This document shows positions 47,901 to 62,475 of a DNA stretch of 64,000 nucleotides, piece after piece. The notes beneath the pieces are model-generated. The model was not told where the DNA came from, ran no database searches, and worked only from the letters and a program-made list of their open reading frames with translations. Position numbers and translations under genes: made by a program. Each line of letters begins with the position of its first letter. Positions within the stretch are counted from its first letter, which is position 1. This stretch comes from Mercurialis annua. Lineage: Eukaryota > Streptophyta > Magnoliopsida > Malpighiales > Euphorbiaceae. The DNA is taken from assembly GCF_937616625.2 (NCBI RefSeq), contig NC_065570.1, positions 33,363,665 to 33,427,664 of the forward strand, given 5' to 3'.

Positions 47901-50900
47901 ACGAAACAAATCCAAACGTTTCGTCTTTTTAGTGACATAAGCGAAACGTTAACAAAATGTTACGAAACAAATCCAAACGTTTCGCCTTTATAGCAATTTA
48001 AGCGTAACGTTTACAAATGTTACGAAACAAATCCAAACATTTCCCCTTTTTAGCGATCGAAGCCAAACGTTTACAAACGTTACGAAACAAATCCAAACAT
48101 TTCACCTATCTATCGATTTAAGCCAAACATTGATAAAGGTTAGGAAACAACTCCAAATGTTGCACCTTTTTAGCAATTTAAACCAAACATTTACAAACGT
48201 TACGAAACAAATTGAAGCGTTTCACCTTTTTAGCAATTTAAGCCAAACGTTTACAAACGTTACAAAATAAATCCAAACGTTTCACCTTTATAACGATTTA
48301 AGCCAAACGTTTACAAACGTTAAGAAACAAATCCAAACGTTTCACCTTTTTAGCGATTTAAGCCAAACGTTTACAAATGTTATGAAACAAATCTAAACGT
48401 TTCACCTTGTTAGCGATTTAAGCCAACGTTTACAACCGGTACGAAACAAATCCAAACGTTTCCCCATATTTAGCTATTTAAGCCAAACGTTTAAAACGAA
48501 ACGAAACAAATCCAAACGTTTCACCTTTTTAGAGATTTATGCCAAACGTTTACATATGTCACGAAACAAATCCAAACGTTTCCCCTTTTTAGCAATTTAA
48601 GCCAAACGTTTACAAACAATAAGAAAAAAAATCCAAATGTTTCGCCTTTTTAGCGATTTAAGCCAAACGTTTACAAACGTCACGAAACAAATCCAAACGT
48701 TTCGCCTTTTTAGCAATTTATGCCAAACGTTTACAAACGTCACGAAACAAATCCAAGCGTTTCCTCTTTTTAGCGATTTAAGCCAACGTTTATATATGTT
48801 ACGAAACAAATCCAAACGTTTCCCCTTTTAGCGATTGAAGCCAAACGTTTACAAACGTTACGAAACAAATCCAAACGTTTCACCTGTCTATCGATTTAAG
48901 CCAAACATTTATAAAGGTCACGAAAAAACTCGAAATGTTGCACCTTTTTAGCAATTTAAGCCAAACATTTACAAACGTTAAGAAGCAAATTGAAGCGTTT
49001 CACCAATTTAGCAATTTAAGCCAAACGTTTACAAACGTTACGAAATAAATCCAAACGTTTCCCCTCTATAACGATTTAAGCCAAACGTTTACAAACGTTA
49101 AGAAACGAATCCAAACGTTTCACCTTTTTAGCGATTTAAGCCAAACGTTTAGAAACGTTACGAAACAAATCCAAGCGTTTTTCCTTTTCAGCAATTTTAG
49201 CCAAACGTTTACAAACGTTACGAAACAAATCCAAGCGTTTCACCTTTCTAGCAATTTAAGCAAAACTTTTACAAACGTTACGAAACAAATCAAAGCGTTT
49301 CGCCTTTTTAGAAATTTAAGCCAAGCGTTTACAAAGGTTACGAATCAAATCCAAACGTTTCACCTTTTTAGCGATTTAAGCCAAACGTTTACAAACTATA
49401 CGAAATAAATCCAAATGTTACACATTTTTAGCGATTTAAGGAAAACATTTACAAACGTTACAAAACAAATCCAAACGTTTCACCTTTTTAGAGATTTAAG
49501 CCAAACGTTTACAAACGCTACGAAACAAATGCAAACGTTTCGCCTTTTTAGCGATTTAAGCCAAACGTTTACATATGTTATGAAACAAAACCAAACGTTT
49601 AAACCATTACGCAATAAGTCCAAATGTTTCACATTTTTAGCGATTTAAGCCAAACCTATTCAAACGCTGCGAAACAAAACCAAGCATTTCACCTTTTTAT
49701 CAATTTAAACCAAACATTTACAAACGTTACAAAACAAATCCAAGCGTTTTAGTAATTTAAACCACGCGATTACAAATGTTACGAAACAAATCCAAGCGTT
49801 TCACCTTTTTACCAATTTAAGCCAAATGCTTACAAACGTTACGAAAGAAATCGAAACGTTTCACCTTTTTAGCGATTTAAGCCGAACGTTTACAAACGTT
49901 ACGAAACAAAACAAAATATTTCACCTTTTTAGCAATTTAATCCAAACTTTGACAAACGTTTAAAAAACAAACTAAAGCGTTTCACCTTTTTAGCAATTTA
50001 AGAAAAATGTTTACAAACGTTCCGAAACAAATCCAAGCATTTCACATTTTTCGGAATTTAAGCCAATCGTTTACAAATGTTACAAAACAAATCCAAACAT
50101 TTCACCTTTTTAGCGATTTATGCAAAACGTTTACAAATGTTACGAAACAAATCCAAATGTTTCGCCTTTTTGCGATTGAAGCCAAATGTTTACAAACGTT
50201 ACGAAACAAATCCAAACGTATCCCCTTTTAGCGATTGAAGCCAAACGTTTACAAACGTTACGAAACAAATCCAAACGTTTCACCTTTTTGGCGATTTAAG
50301 CCAAACGTTTCAAACGTTACGAAACAAATCCAAACGTTTCCCCTTTTTAGCGATTGAAGCCAAACGTTTACAAACGTCACGAAATAAATCCAATTGTCTC
50401 GTCTTTTTAGCAATTTAAGCAAAACGTTTACAAACATCACGAAACAAATCCAAGCGTTTCCCCTTTTTAACAATTTTAGCCAAACGTTTACAAACGCTAC
50501 GAAACAAATTCAAACGTTTCCCCTTTTTAGAAATTTAAGCCAAACGTTTACAAATGTTACGAAAAAAATCAAACTGTTTCACCTTTTTAGAAATTTAAGC
50601 CAAACGTTTACAAACTTTACGAATCAAATCCAAACTTTTCACCTTTTTAGCTATTAAAGCCAAACGTTTACAAACGTTTCGAAATAAATCCAAATGTTTC
50701 GCCTTTTTAGCAGCTTACAAACGTTTCGAAACAAATCCAAACATTTCACGTTTTTAGCGATTTAAGCCAAACGTTTCAAACATCACGAAACAAATCCAAA
50801 CATTTCACCTTTTTAGCGATTTAAGCCAAACGTTTACAAACATCACGAAACAAATCCAAACGTTTCGCCTTTTCAGCAATTTAAGCCAAACGTTTACAAA

Positions 50901-53884
50901 CGTCACGAAACAAATCCAAGCGTTTCCACTTTTTAGCAATTTAAGCCAAACGTTTACAAATATTACGAAACAAATCCAAGCGTTTCACCTTTTAACAATT
51001 TAAGCCAAACATTTACAAACGCTAGAAAACAAATCCAAGTGTTTCACCTTTTTAGCAATTTAAGTGAAACGTTTACAAACTTTACGAAACAAATCCAAAC
51101 GTTTCACCTTTTTAGCTATTAAAGCCAAACGTTTACAAACGTTTCGAAATAAATCCAAATGTTTTTCCTTTTTAGCAGTTTACAAACGTTACGAAACAAT
51201 TCCAAACGTTTCACCTTTTTAGCGATTTAAGCCAAACCTTTACAAACGTTACAAAAAAATCCAAACGTTTCACGTTTTTAGCAATTTAAGCCAAACATTT
51301 GCAAAGGTTATGAAACAAATACAAATGTTTAACCTTTATAGCAATTTAAGCCAAATGTTTACGAACGTTACGAAACATAACTAAACGTATAAAACGTTAC
51401 GAAACATATCGAAACGTCTCACATTTTTAGCGATTTAAGCCAAACGTTTACAAACATTACGAAACAAAATCAAGCGCTTCACCGTTTTAGCAATTTAAGC
51501 AAAACGTTTACAAACGTTACAAAACAAATCAAAGCGTTTCACCTTTTTAGCAATTTAAGCCAAACGTTCACAAACTTTACGAATCAAATCCAAACTTTTC
51601 ACCTTTTTAGCTATTAAAACCAAACGTTTACAAACGTTTTGAAATAAATCCAAACATTTCGCCTTTTTAGCAGCTTACAAACATTTCGAAACAAATTCAA
51701 ACATTTCACCTTTTTAGCGATTTAAGCCAAACGTTTACAAACATTATAAAACAAATCCAAACGTTTCACGTTTTTAGCGATTTAAGCCAAACGTTTCAAA
51801 CATCACGAAACAAATCCAAACGTTTCACCTTTTGAGCGATTTAAGCCAAACGTTTACAAAAGTCACGAAACAAATCCAAACGTTTCGCCTTTTCAGCAAT
51901 TTAAGCCAAACGTTTACAAACGTCACGAAACAAATCCAAGCGTTTCCACTTTTTAGCAATTTAAGCCAAACGTTTACAAATATTACGAAACAAATCCAAG
52001 CGTTTCACCTTTTTGGAAATTTAAGCCAAACATTTACAAACGCTAGAAAACAAATCCAAGCGTTTCACCTTTTTAGCAATATAAGCCAAACGCTTACAAA
52101 CTTTACGAAACAAATCTAAACGTTTCACCTTTTTAGCTATTAAAGCCAAACGTTTACAAACGTTTCGAAATAAATCCAAATGTTTTTCCTTTTTAGCAGT
52201 TTACAAACGTTACGAAACAATTCCAAACGTTTCACCTTTTTAGCGATTTAAGCCAAACCTTTACAAACGTTACAAAAAAATCCAAACGTTTCACGTTTTT
52301 AGCGATTTAAGCCAAACATTTGCAAAGGTTATGAAACAAATACAAATGTTTCACCTTTTTAGCAATTTAAGCCAAATGTTTACGAACGTTACGAAACAAA
52401 TCCAAGTATTTCATCTTTTTAGCAATTTAAGCCAAACATTTTCAAATGCTACGAAACAAATCCAAGCGTTTCGCCTTTTTATCAAATTAAGCCAAACGTT
52501 TAAAAACTTTACGGAACAAATCCAAATGTTTCACCTTTTTAGCGATTTAAGCCAAACGTTTATAAACGTGACGAAACAAACCAAACGTTTCACCTTTTAG
52601 CGATTTAAGCCAAAGATTTACAAACCTAACCAAACAAATTCAAACGTTTCACTTTTTTAGCGATTTTAGCCAAACGTTTACAAACGATACGAAACAAATC
52701 CAAACGTTTCACCTTTTTAGCTATTTAAGCCACACATTTACAAACGTTTCGAAATAAATCCAAACGTTTCGCCTTTTTATCAATTTATGCCAAACGTTTA
52801 CAAACGTTACGAAACAAATCCGAACGGTTCCCCTTTTCATCGATTCAAGCCAACGTTTACAGACTTTACGAAACAAAACCAAAAATTTAAAACGCTACGA
52901 AACAAATCCAAACGTTTCACATTTTTATCTATTTAAGTCACACATTTACAAAAGTTTCGCCTTTTTAGCAATTTAAGCCAAACGTTTACAAACATTACGA
53001 AACAAATCTGAATGTTTCACCCTTTCATCGATTTAAGCCAAACGTTTACAAACTTTACGAAACAAAACAAAACGTTTAAAACGTTACGAAAAAAATCAAA
53101 ATGTGTCCCTATTTTGGCGATTTAAGACAAACATTTAAAACGTTACGAAAAAAATCCAAACGTTTCATCTTTTTAGCGATTTAAGCCAAACGTTTACAAA
53201 CGTTACGAAACAAATCCAAAAGTTTCACCTTTTTCGCGATTGAAGCCAAACGTTTACAAACATTACGAAACAAATCCAAACGTTTTACCTTTTTAGAAAT
53301 TTAAGCCAAACGCTTACAAACGTTACGAAACAAATCCAAGTGTTTCACCTTTCTAGCAATTTAAGCCAAACGTTTACAAACGTTACGAAACAAATTCAAG
53401 CGTTTCACCTTTTCAGTAATTTATGCGAAATGTTTACAAACGTTATGAAACAAATCAAAGCGTTTTATCTTTTTAGCAATTTAAGCCAAATGTTACGAAA
53501 CAAATCCAAACGTTTCACCTTTTTAGCGAATTAAGCCGAACGATTACAAATGCTGCGAAACAAAACCAAACGTTTCACCTTTTTAGCGATTTTAGCCAAA
53601 TATTTACAAACGTTACGAAACAAGTTCAAATGTTTTCCCATTTTAACGATTTAAGCCAAATGTTTACAAACGTTATGAAACATAACTAAACGTATAAAAC
53701 GTTACGAAACATATCGAAACGTCTCACATTTTTAGCGATTTAAGCCAAACGTTTACAAACATTACGAAACAAAATCAATCGCTTCACCGTTTTATCAATT
53801 TAAGCAAAACGTTTACAAACGTTACGAAACAAATCAAAGCGTTTCACCTTTTTAGCAATTTAAGCCAAACGTTCACAAACTTTA
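47901..53884 (-). repeat. Higher-order repeat E, copy 2 (5983 bp)
   Basis: Second full block, in tandem with copy 1 and keeping even odd variants such as CCTATCTATCG and CAACCGGTACG. The junction falls inside an otherwise ordinary monomer at about 47901. Confidence 0.92.
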
Positions 53885-56190
53885 CGAATCAAATCCAAAC
53901 TTTTCACCTTTTTAGCTATTAAAACCAAACGTTTACAAACGTTTTGAAATAAATCCAAACATTTCGCCTTTTTAGCAGCTTACAAACGTTTCGAAACAAA
54001 TTCAAACATTTCACCTTTTTAGCGATTTAAGCCAAACGTTTACAAACATTATAAAACAAATCCAAACGTTTCACGTTTTTAGCGATTTAAGCCAAACGTT
54101 TCAAACATCACGAAACAAATCCAAACGTTTCACCTTTTGAGCGATTTAAGCCAAACGTTTACAAATGTCACGAAACATATCCAAATGTTTCTCCTTTTCA
54201 GCAATTTAAGCCAAACGTTTACAAACGTCACGAAACAAATCCAAGCGTTTCCACTTTTTAGCAATTTAAGCCAAACGTTTACAAATATTACGAAACAAAT
54301 CCAAGCGTTTCACCTTTTTAGAAATTTAAGCCAAACATTTACAAACGCTAGAAAACAAATCCAAGTGTTTCACCTTTTTAGCAATATAAGCCAAACGTTT
54401 ACAAACTTTACGAAACAAATCCAAACGTTTCACCTTTTTAGCTATTAAAGCCAAACGTTTACAAACGTTTCGAAATAAATCCAAATGTTTTTCCTTTTTA
54501 GCAGTTTACAAACGTTACGAAACAATTCCAAACGTTTCACCTTTTTAGCGATTTAAGCCAAACCTTTACAAACGTTACAAAAAAATCCAAACGTTTTACG
54601 TTTTTAGCGATTTAAGCCAAACATTTGCAAAGGTTATGAAACAAATACAAATGTTTCACCTTTTTAGCAATTTAAGCGAAATGTTTACGAACGTTACGAA
54701 ACAAATCCAAGCATTTCATCTTTTTAGCAATTTAAGCCAAACATTTTCAAATGCTACGAAACAAATCCAAGCGTTTCGCCTTTTTATCAAATTAAGCCAA
54801 ACGTTTAAAAACTTTACGGAACCAATCCAAATGTTTCACCTTTTTAGCGATTTAAGCCAAACGTTTATAAACGTGACGAAACAAACCAAACGTTTCACCT
54901 TTTTAGCGATTTAAGCCAAACATTTACAAACCTAACCAAACAAATTCAAACGTTTAACTTTTTTAGCGATTTTAGCCAAACGTTTACAAACGATACGAAA
55001 CAAATCCAAACGTTTCACCTTTTTAGCTATTTAAGCCACACATTTACAAACGTTTCGAAATAAATCCAAACGTTTCGCCTTTTTATCAATTTATGCCAAA
55101 CGTTTACAAACGTTACGAAACAAATCCGAACGGTTCCCCTTTTCATCGATTCAAGCCAACGTTTACAGACTTTACGAAACAAAACCAAAAATTTAAAACG
55201 CTACGAAACAAATCCAAACGTTTCACATTTTTATCTATTTAAGTCACACATTTACAAAAGTTTCGCCTTTTTAGCAATTTAAGCCAAACGTTTACAAACA
55301 TTACGAAACAAATCCGAATGTTTCACCCTTTCATCGATATAAGCCAAACGTTTACAAACTTTACGAAACAAAACAAAACGTTTAAAACGTTACGAAAAAA
55401 ATCAAAACGTGTCCCTATTTTGGCGATTTAAGCCAAACATTTAAAACGTTACGAAAAAAATCCAAACGTTTCATCTTTTTAGCGATTTAAGCCAAACGTT
55501 TACAAACGTTACGAAACAAATCCAAAAGTTTCACCTTTTTCGCGATTGAAGCCAAACGTTTACAAACATTACGAAACAAATCCAAACGTTTCACCTTTTT
55601 AGAAATTTAAGCCAAACGTTTACAAACGTTACGAAACAAATCCAAGTGTTTCACCTTTCTAGCAATTTAAGCCAAACGTTTACAAACGTTACGAAACAAA
55701 TTCAAGCGTTTCACCTTTTTAGTAATTTATGCGAAATGTTTACAAACGTTATGAAACAAATCAAAGCGTTTTATCTTTTTAGCAATTTAAGCCAAATGTT
55801 ACGAAACAAATCCAAACGTTTCACCTTTTTAGCGAATTAAGCCGAACGATTATAAATGCTGCGAAACAAAACCAAACGTTTCACCTTTTTAGCGATTTTA
55901 GCCAAATATTTACAAACGTTACGAAACAAGTTCAAATGTTTTCCCATTTTAACGATTTAAGCCAAATGTTTACAAACGTTATGAAACATAACTAAACGTA
56001 TAAAACGTTACGAAACATATCGAAACGTTTCACATTTTTAGCGATTTAAGCCAAACGTTTACAAACATTACGAAACAAAATCAAGCGCTTCACCGTTTTA
56101 GCAATTTAAGTAAAACGTTTACGAACGTTACGAAACAAATCAAAGCGTTTCACCTTTTTAGCAATTTAAGCCAAACGTTCACAAACTTTA
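53885..56190 (-). repeat. Higher-order repeat E, copy 3 (2306-bp partial)
   Basis: Repeats the last 2305 bp of copy 2: 51580 matches 53885, 52331 matches 54636, and 53340 matches 55646. It is slightly more diverged than copies 1 and 2 are from each other. A fourth, decayed piece follows at 56191 and rejoins at about 56341 after a ~1-kb deletion, matching 55057-55800 up to about 57100. Confidence 0.88.
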
Positions 56191-59100
56191 CGAATCAAAT
56201 CCAAACTTTTCACCTTTTTAGCTATTAAAACCAAATGTTTACAAACGTTTCGAAATAAATCCAAACATTTCGCCTTTTTAGCAGCTTACAAACGTTTCGA
56301 AACAAATTCAAACATTTCACCTTTTTAGCGATTTAAGCCAAACGTTTACAAACGTTTCGAAAGAAATCCAAATGTTTCGCCTTTTTAGCAATTTAAGCCA
56401 AACGTTTACAAACATTACGAAACAAATCCGAACGTTTCACCTTTTCATCGATTCAAGCCAACGTTTACAAACTTTACGAAACAAAACCAAACGTTTAAAA
56501 CGTTACAAAACAAATCCAAACGTTTCCCATTTTTATCTATTTAAGTCACACATTTACAAACGTTTCGCCTTTTTAGCAATTTAAGCCAAACGTTTACAAA
56601 CATTACGAAACAAATCCGAATGTTTCACCTTTTCATCGATTTAAGCCTAAAGTTTACCAACTTTACGAAACAAAACAAAAAGTTTAAAACGCTATTAAAA
56701 AATCCAAACGTTTCACCATTTTAACGATTTAAGGCAAACATTTAAAACGTTACGAAAAAAATCCAAATGCTTCATCTTTTTAGCGATTTAAGCCAAACGT
56801 TTACAAACGTTACGAAACAAATCCAAAAGTTTCACCTTTTTCGCGATTGAAGCCAAACGTTTACAAACATTACGAAACAAATCCAAACGTTTTCCCTTTT
56901 TAGCAATTTAAGTCAAACGTTTACAAACGTTACGAAACGAATCAAAGCGTTTCACCTTTCTAGCAATTTAAGCCAAACGTTTACAAACGTTAAGAAACAA
57001 ATCCAAGCGTTTCACCTTTTTAGCAATTTATGCGAAATGTTTACAAACGTTACGAAACAAATCAAAGCGTTTTATCTTTTTAGCAATTTAAGCCAAACGT
57101 TTACAAACTTTACGAAACAAATCCAAACGTTTCACCATTTTAGCTATTAAAGCCAAACGTTTACAAATGTTTCGAAAGAAATCCAAGTGTTTCGCCTTTT
57201 TAGCAATTTAAGCCAAACGTTTACAAACATTACGAAATAAATCCGAACGTTTCGCCTTTTCATCGATTCAAGTCAACGTTTACAAACTTTACGAAACAAA
57301 ACCAAACGTTTAAAACGTTACGAAACAAATCCAAACGTTTCACATTTTTATCTATTTAAGTCACACATTTACAAACGTTTCTCCTTTTTAGCGAATTAAA
57401 CCGAACGATTACAAATGTTACGAAACAAAACCAAACGTTTCACCTTTTTAGCGATTTTAGCCAAATATTTACAAACGTTACGAAACAAGTTCGAATGTTT
57501 CCCCATTTTAGCGATTTAAGCCAAATGTTTACAAACGTTACGAAACATAACTAAACGTATAAAACGTTACGAGACAAATCGAAACGTTTCACATTTTTAG
57601 CGATTTAAGCCAAACGTTTACAAACATTACGAAACAAAACCAAGCGCTTCACCATTTTAGCAATTTAAGCAAAACGTTTACAAACGTTACGAAACAAATC
57701 AAAGCGTTTCACCTTTTTAGCAATTTAAGCCAAACGTTTACAAAGCTTATGAAACAAATCCAAACGTTTCACATTTTTAGCGATTTAAGGCAAACGTTTA
57801 CAAACGTTACGAAACAAATCCAAACGTTTCACCTTTTTAGAGATTTAAGCCAAACATTTACAAACGCTACGAAATAAATGCAAATGTTTCGCCTTTTTAG
57901 CGATTTAATCGAAACGTTTACAAACGCTACGAAACAAATCCAAACGTTTCCCCCTTTTAGCGATTTAAGCTTAACGTTTACAAACGTTACGAAACAAAAC
58001 CAAACGTTTAAAACGATACGAAATAAGTCCAACTGTTTCACATTATTAGCGATTTAAGCCAAACCTTTACAAACGTTGCAAAACAAAACCAAGCATTTCA
58101 CCTTTTTATCAATGTAAGACAAACGTTTACAAACGTTACAAAACAAATCCAAGCGTTTCAGTAATTTAAACCACGTGTATAAAAACGTTACGAAACAAAT
58201 CCAAGTGTTTCACCTTTTTAGCAATTTAAGCCAAACGCTTACAAACGTTACGAAAGAAATCGAAACGTTTCACCTTTTTAGCGATTTAAGCCGAACGTTT
58301 ACAAACGTTAGGAAACAAAACAAAACATTTCGCCTTTTTAGCAATTTAAGCCAAACGTTTACAAACGTTTCAAAACAAACTAAAGCGTTTCACCTTTTTA
58401 GCAATTTAAGCAAAATGTTTACAAATGTTCCGAAACAAATTCAAGCGTTTCACGTGTTTTGGAATTTAAGCCAATCGTTTACAAATGATACAAAACAAAT
58501 CCAAACATTTTACCTTTTTAGAGATTTATGCTAAACGTTTACAAATGTTACGAAACAAATCCAAACGTTTCACCTTTTAGCGATTGAAGCCAAACGTTTT
58601 AAAACGTTACGAAACAAATCCAAACGTTTCACATTTTAGCGATTGAAGCCAAACGTTTATAAACGATGCAAAACAAATCCAAACGTTTCACCTTTTTAGC
58701 AATTTAAGCCAAACGTTTCAAACGTTACGAAACAAATCCAAACGTTTCCCCTTTTTAGCGATTTAAGCCAAACGTTCACAAACGTCACGAAATAAATCCA
58801 AATGTTTCACCTTTTTAGCGATTTAAGCCAAATGTTTACAAACGTCACTATTAAAATTCAAGCGTTTCGCCTTTTTAGTAATTTAAGCCAAACGTTTACA
58901 AACATCACGAAGCAAATCCAAGTGTTTCCCCTTTTTAGCAATTTAAACCAAAAGTTTACAAACGCTACGAAACAAATTCAAACGTTTCCCCTTTTTAGCA
59001 ATTTAAGCCAAACGTTTACAAACGTTATGAAATAAATCAAAGTAGTTCACCTTTTTAGCAATTTAAGCCAAACGTTTACAAACTTTTTGAATTAAATCCA

Positions 59101-62100
59101 AACTTTTCACCTTTTTAGCTATTAAAGCCAAACGTTTACAAACGTTTCGAAATAAATCCAAATGTTTCGCCTTTTTACCAGTTTACAAACGTTTCGAATC
59201 AAATCCAAACGTTTCACCTTTTTAGCGATTTAAGCCAAACGTTTACAAACATTATAAAACAAATCCAAACGTTTCACGTTTTTAGCCATTTAAGCCAAAC
59301 GTTTACAAACGTCACGAAACAAATCCAAGCGTTTCCCCTTTTTAGCAATTTAAGCCAAACGTTTACAAACGTCACGAAACAAATCCAAGCGTTTCCCCTT
59401 TTTAGCAATTTAAGCCAAAAGTTTACAAATGCTACGAAACAAATCCAAGCGTTTCACCTTTTTAGCAATTTAAGCCAAACGTATACAAACGTTATGAAAC
59501 AAATCCAAGTGTTTCACCTTTTTAACAATTTAAGCCAAACGTTTACAAACTTTACGAAAAAAATCCAAACGTTTCACCTTTTTAGCTATTAAAGCCAAAC
59601 GCTTACAAACGTTTCGAAATAAATCCAAATGTTTTGCCTTTTTAGCAGTTTACAAACGGTACGAAAGAATTCCAAATGTTTCACCTTTTTATCTATATAA
59701 GCCAAACGTTTACAAACGTTACAAAACAAACCAAATGTTTCACGTTTTTAGCGATTGAAACCAAATATTTACAAAGGTTATGAAACAAATACAAATGTTT
59801 CACCTTTTTTGCAATTTAAGCCAAATGTTTACGAACGTTACGAAACAAATCCAAGCATTTCACCTTTTTAGCAATATATATGAAATGTTTACAAATTCTA
59901 CGAAACAAATCCAAGTGTTTCACCTTTTTATCAATTTATGCCAAACGTATAAAAACTTTACGAAACAAATCCAAATTTTTCACTTTTTTAGCGATTTAAG
60001 CCAAACGTTTACAAACGTTACGAAACAAATCCAAACGTTTTACCTTTTTAGCGGGTTAAGCCAAACATTTACAAACCTAAAGAAACAAATCCAAATGTTT
60101 AACCTTTTTAGCGATTTTAGCCAAACGTTTACACATGTTACGAAACAAACCCAAACGTTTCACCTTTTTAGCTATTTAGGCCACACATTTAAAAACGTTT
60201 CGAAACAAATCCAAATGTTTCGCCTTTTTAGCAATTTAAGCCAAATGTTTACAAACATTACGAAACAAATCAGAACGTTTCACCTTTTCATCTATTTAAG
60301 CCAAACGTTTACAAACTTTACGAATCAAAACCAAACGTTTAAAACGTTACGAAACAAATCCAAACGTTTCACATTTTTAGCGATTTAAGCCAAACCTCTA
60401 CAAACGTTACGAAATAAAACAAAGTGTTTCACCTTTTTAGCAATCTAAGCCAAACGTTTACAAACGTCACGAAACAAAGCCAAACGCTTCACCTTTTTAG
60501 CGATTTAATCCGAACGTTTACAAACGTTACGAAAAAAAAGCCAAACATTTCACCTTTTTAGCAATTTAAGCCAAACGTTTAGAAACGTTACGAATCAAAT
60601 CCAAATGTTTCCCCATTTTAGCAATTTAAGCTAAAAATTTAAAACGTTACGAAACAAATCCAAACATTTCACCTTTTTACCGATTTATGTCAAACGTTTA
60701 CAAACGTTACGAAACAAATCCAAACGTTTCACCTTTTTAGAAATTGAAGCCAAACGTTTACAAACGTTACGAAACAAATCCAAACTATTCACCGTTTTAG
60801 CGATTTAAACCAAACGTTTACAAACGTTATGAAACAAATCCAAACGTTTCACCTTTTTAGCGATTTATGCCAAATGTTTACAAACGTAACGAAACAAATC
60901 TAAACGTTTCACCTTTTTAGCTATTTAAGCCAAACATTTACAAACGTTACGCAACAGACCAAACATTTCGCCTTTTTAGCGATTTAATCCAAACGTTACG
61001 AAACAAATCCAAACCTTTCCCCTTTTTAGTGATTAAAGCCAAACGTTTAGAAACGTTACGAAACAAAACCAAACATTTAAAACGTTAGGAAACAAATCCA
61101 AACGTTTCACATTTTTATCCATTTAAGCGAAATCTTTACAAACGTTACGAAACAAAACCAAGTGTTTCACCTTTTTAGAAATTTAAGCCAAACATTTACA
61201 AATGTTACGAAACAAATCCAAGCGTTTCACCTTTTTAGCAATTTAAGCCAAACTATTACAAACGTTCCGAAAAATATCCAAGCGTTTCACCTTTTTAGTA
61301 ATTTAAGCAAAACGTTTACAAACGCTACGAAACAAATCCAAGCATTTCACCTTTTTAGCAATTTAAGAGAAACGTTTACAAATGTTACAAAACAAATCCA
61401 ATGTTTCATCTTTTTAGCGATTGTAAGCCGAATGTTTACAAATGTTACAAAACAAAACAAACGTTTCACATTTTTAGCAATTTAAGCCAAACGTTTACAA
61501 ATGTTACGAAACAAATCCAAACGTTTCCCCATTTTGGCGATTTAAGCCAAATGTTTCAAACGTTACGAAATAAATCCAAACGTTTCCCCTTTTTAGCGAT
61601 TTATGCCAAACGTTTACATATGTTACGAAATAAATGCAAACGTTTCACCTTTTTAGCGATTGAAGCCAAACGTTTACAAACGTTACGAAACAAATCCAAA
61701 TTTAGCAATTTAAACCAAACGTTTACAAACGATCCTAAACAAATCCATGCATTTCACCTTTTTAGAAATTTAAGCCAAACATTTATAAACGTTATGAAAC
61801 AAATCCAAATGTTTCACCTTTTTAGCGATATAAGCCAAACGTTTACAAATGTTTCGAAACAAATCCAAATGTTCCACCTTTTTAGCGGTTTAAGCCAAAC
61901 ATTTCCAAACGTTACGAAACAAATCCAAATGTTACACCTTTTTAGCGATTTAAACCAAACGTTTACAAACTTTACGAATCAAATCCAAACTTTTCACCTT
62001 TTTAGCTATTAAAGCCAAATGTTTACAAACGTTTCGAAATAAATTCAAATGTTTCGCCTTTTTAACAGTTTACAAACGTTACGAAACAAATCCAAACGTT

Positions 62101-62475
62101 TCACCTTTTTAGCGATTTAAGCTAAACATTTACAAACGTTACAAAACAAATCCAAACGTTTCACGTTTTTATCGATTTAAGCCAAACGTTTCAAACGTTA
62201 CGAAACAAATCTAGACGTTTCACCTTATTAGCGATTTAAGCGAAAGGTTTACAAACGTCACGAAAGAAATCCAAATGTTTCGCCTTTTTAGCAATTTAAG
62301 CCAAACGTTTACAAACATCACGAAACAAATCCAAGCGTTTCCCCTTTTTAGCAATTTAAGCAAAACGTTTACAAATTCTACAAAACAAATCCAAGCGTTT
62401 TAACTTTTTAGCAATCTAAGCCAAACGTTTACAAACGCTATGAAACAAATCCGAGTGTTTGGCAATTTAAGCCAA
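56191..62475 (-). repeat. Diverged satellite between HOR blocks
   Basis: Monomers of the same family with patchy resemblance to blocks D and E. Examples are 58161 (a CAGTAATTTAAACCACG variant, like 43766) and 59091-59290 (like 45600-45790). Four very similar monomers in a row lie at 59281-59500. No regular long period was found and no gene is present. Confidence 0.7.
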
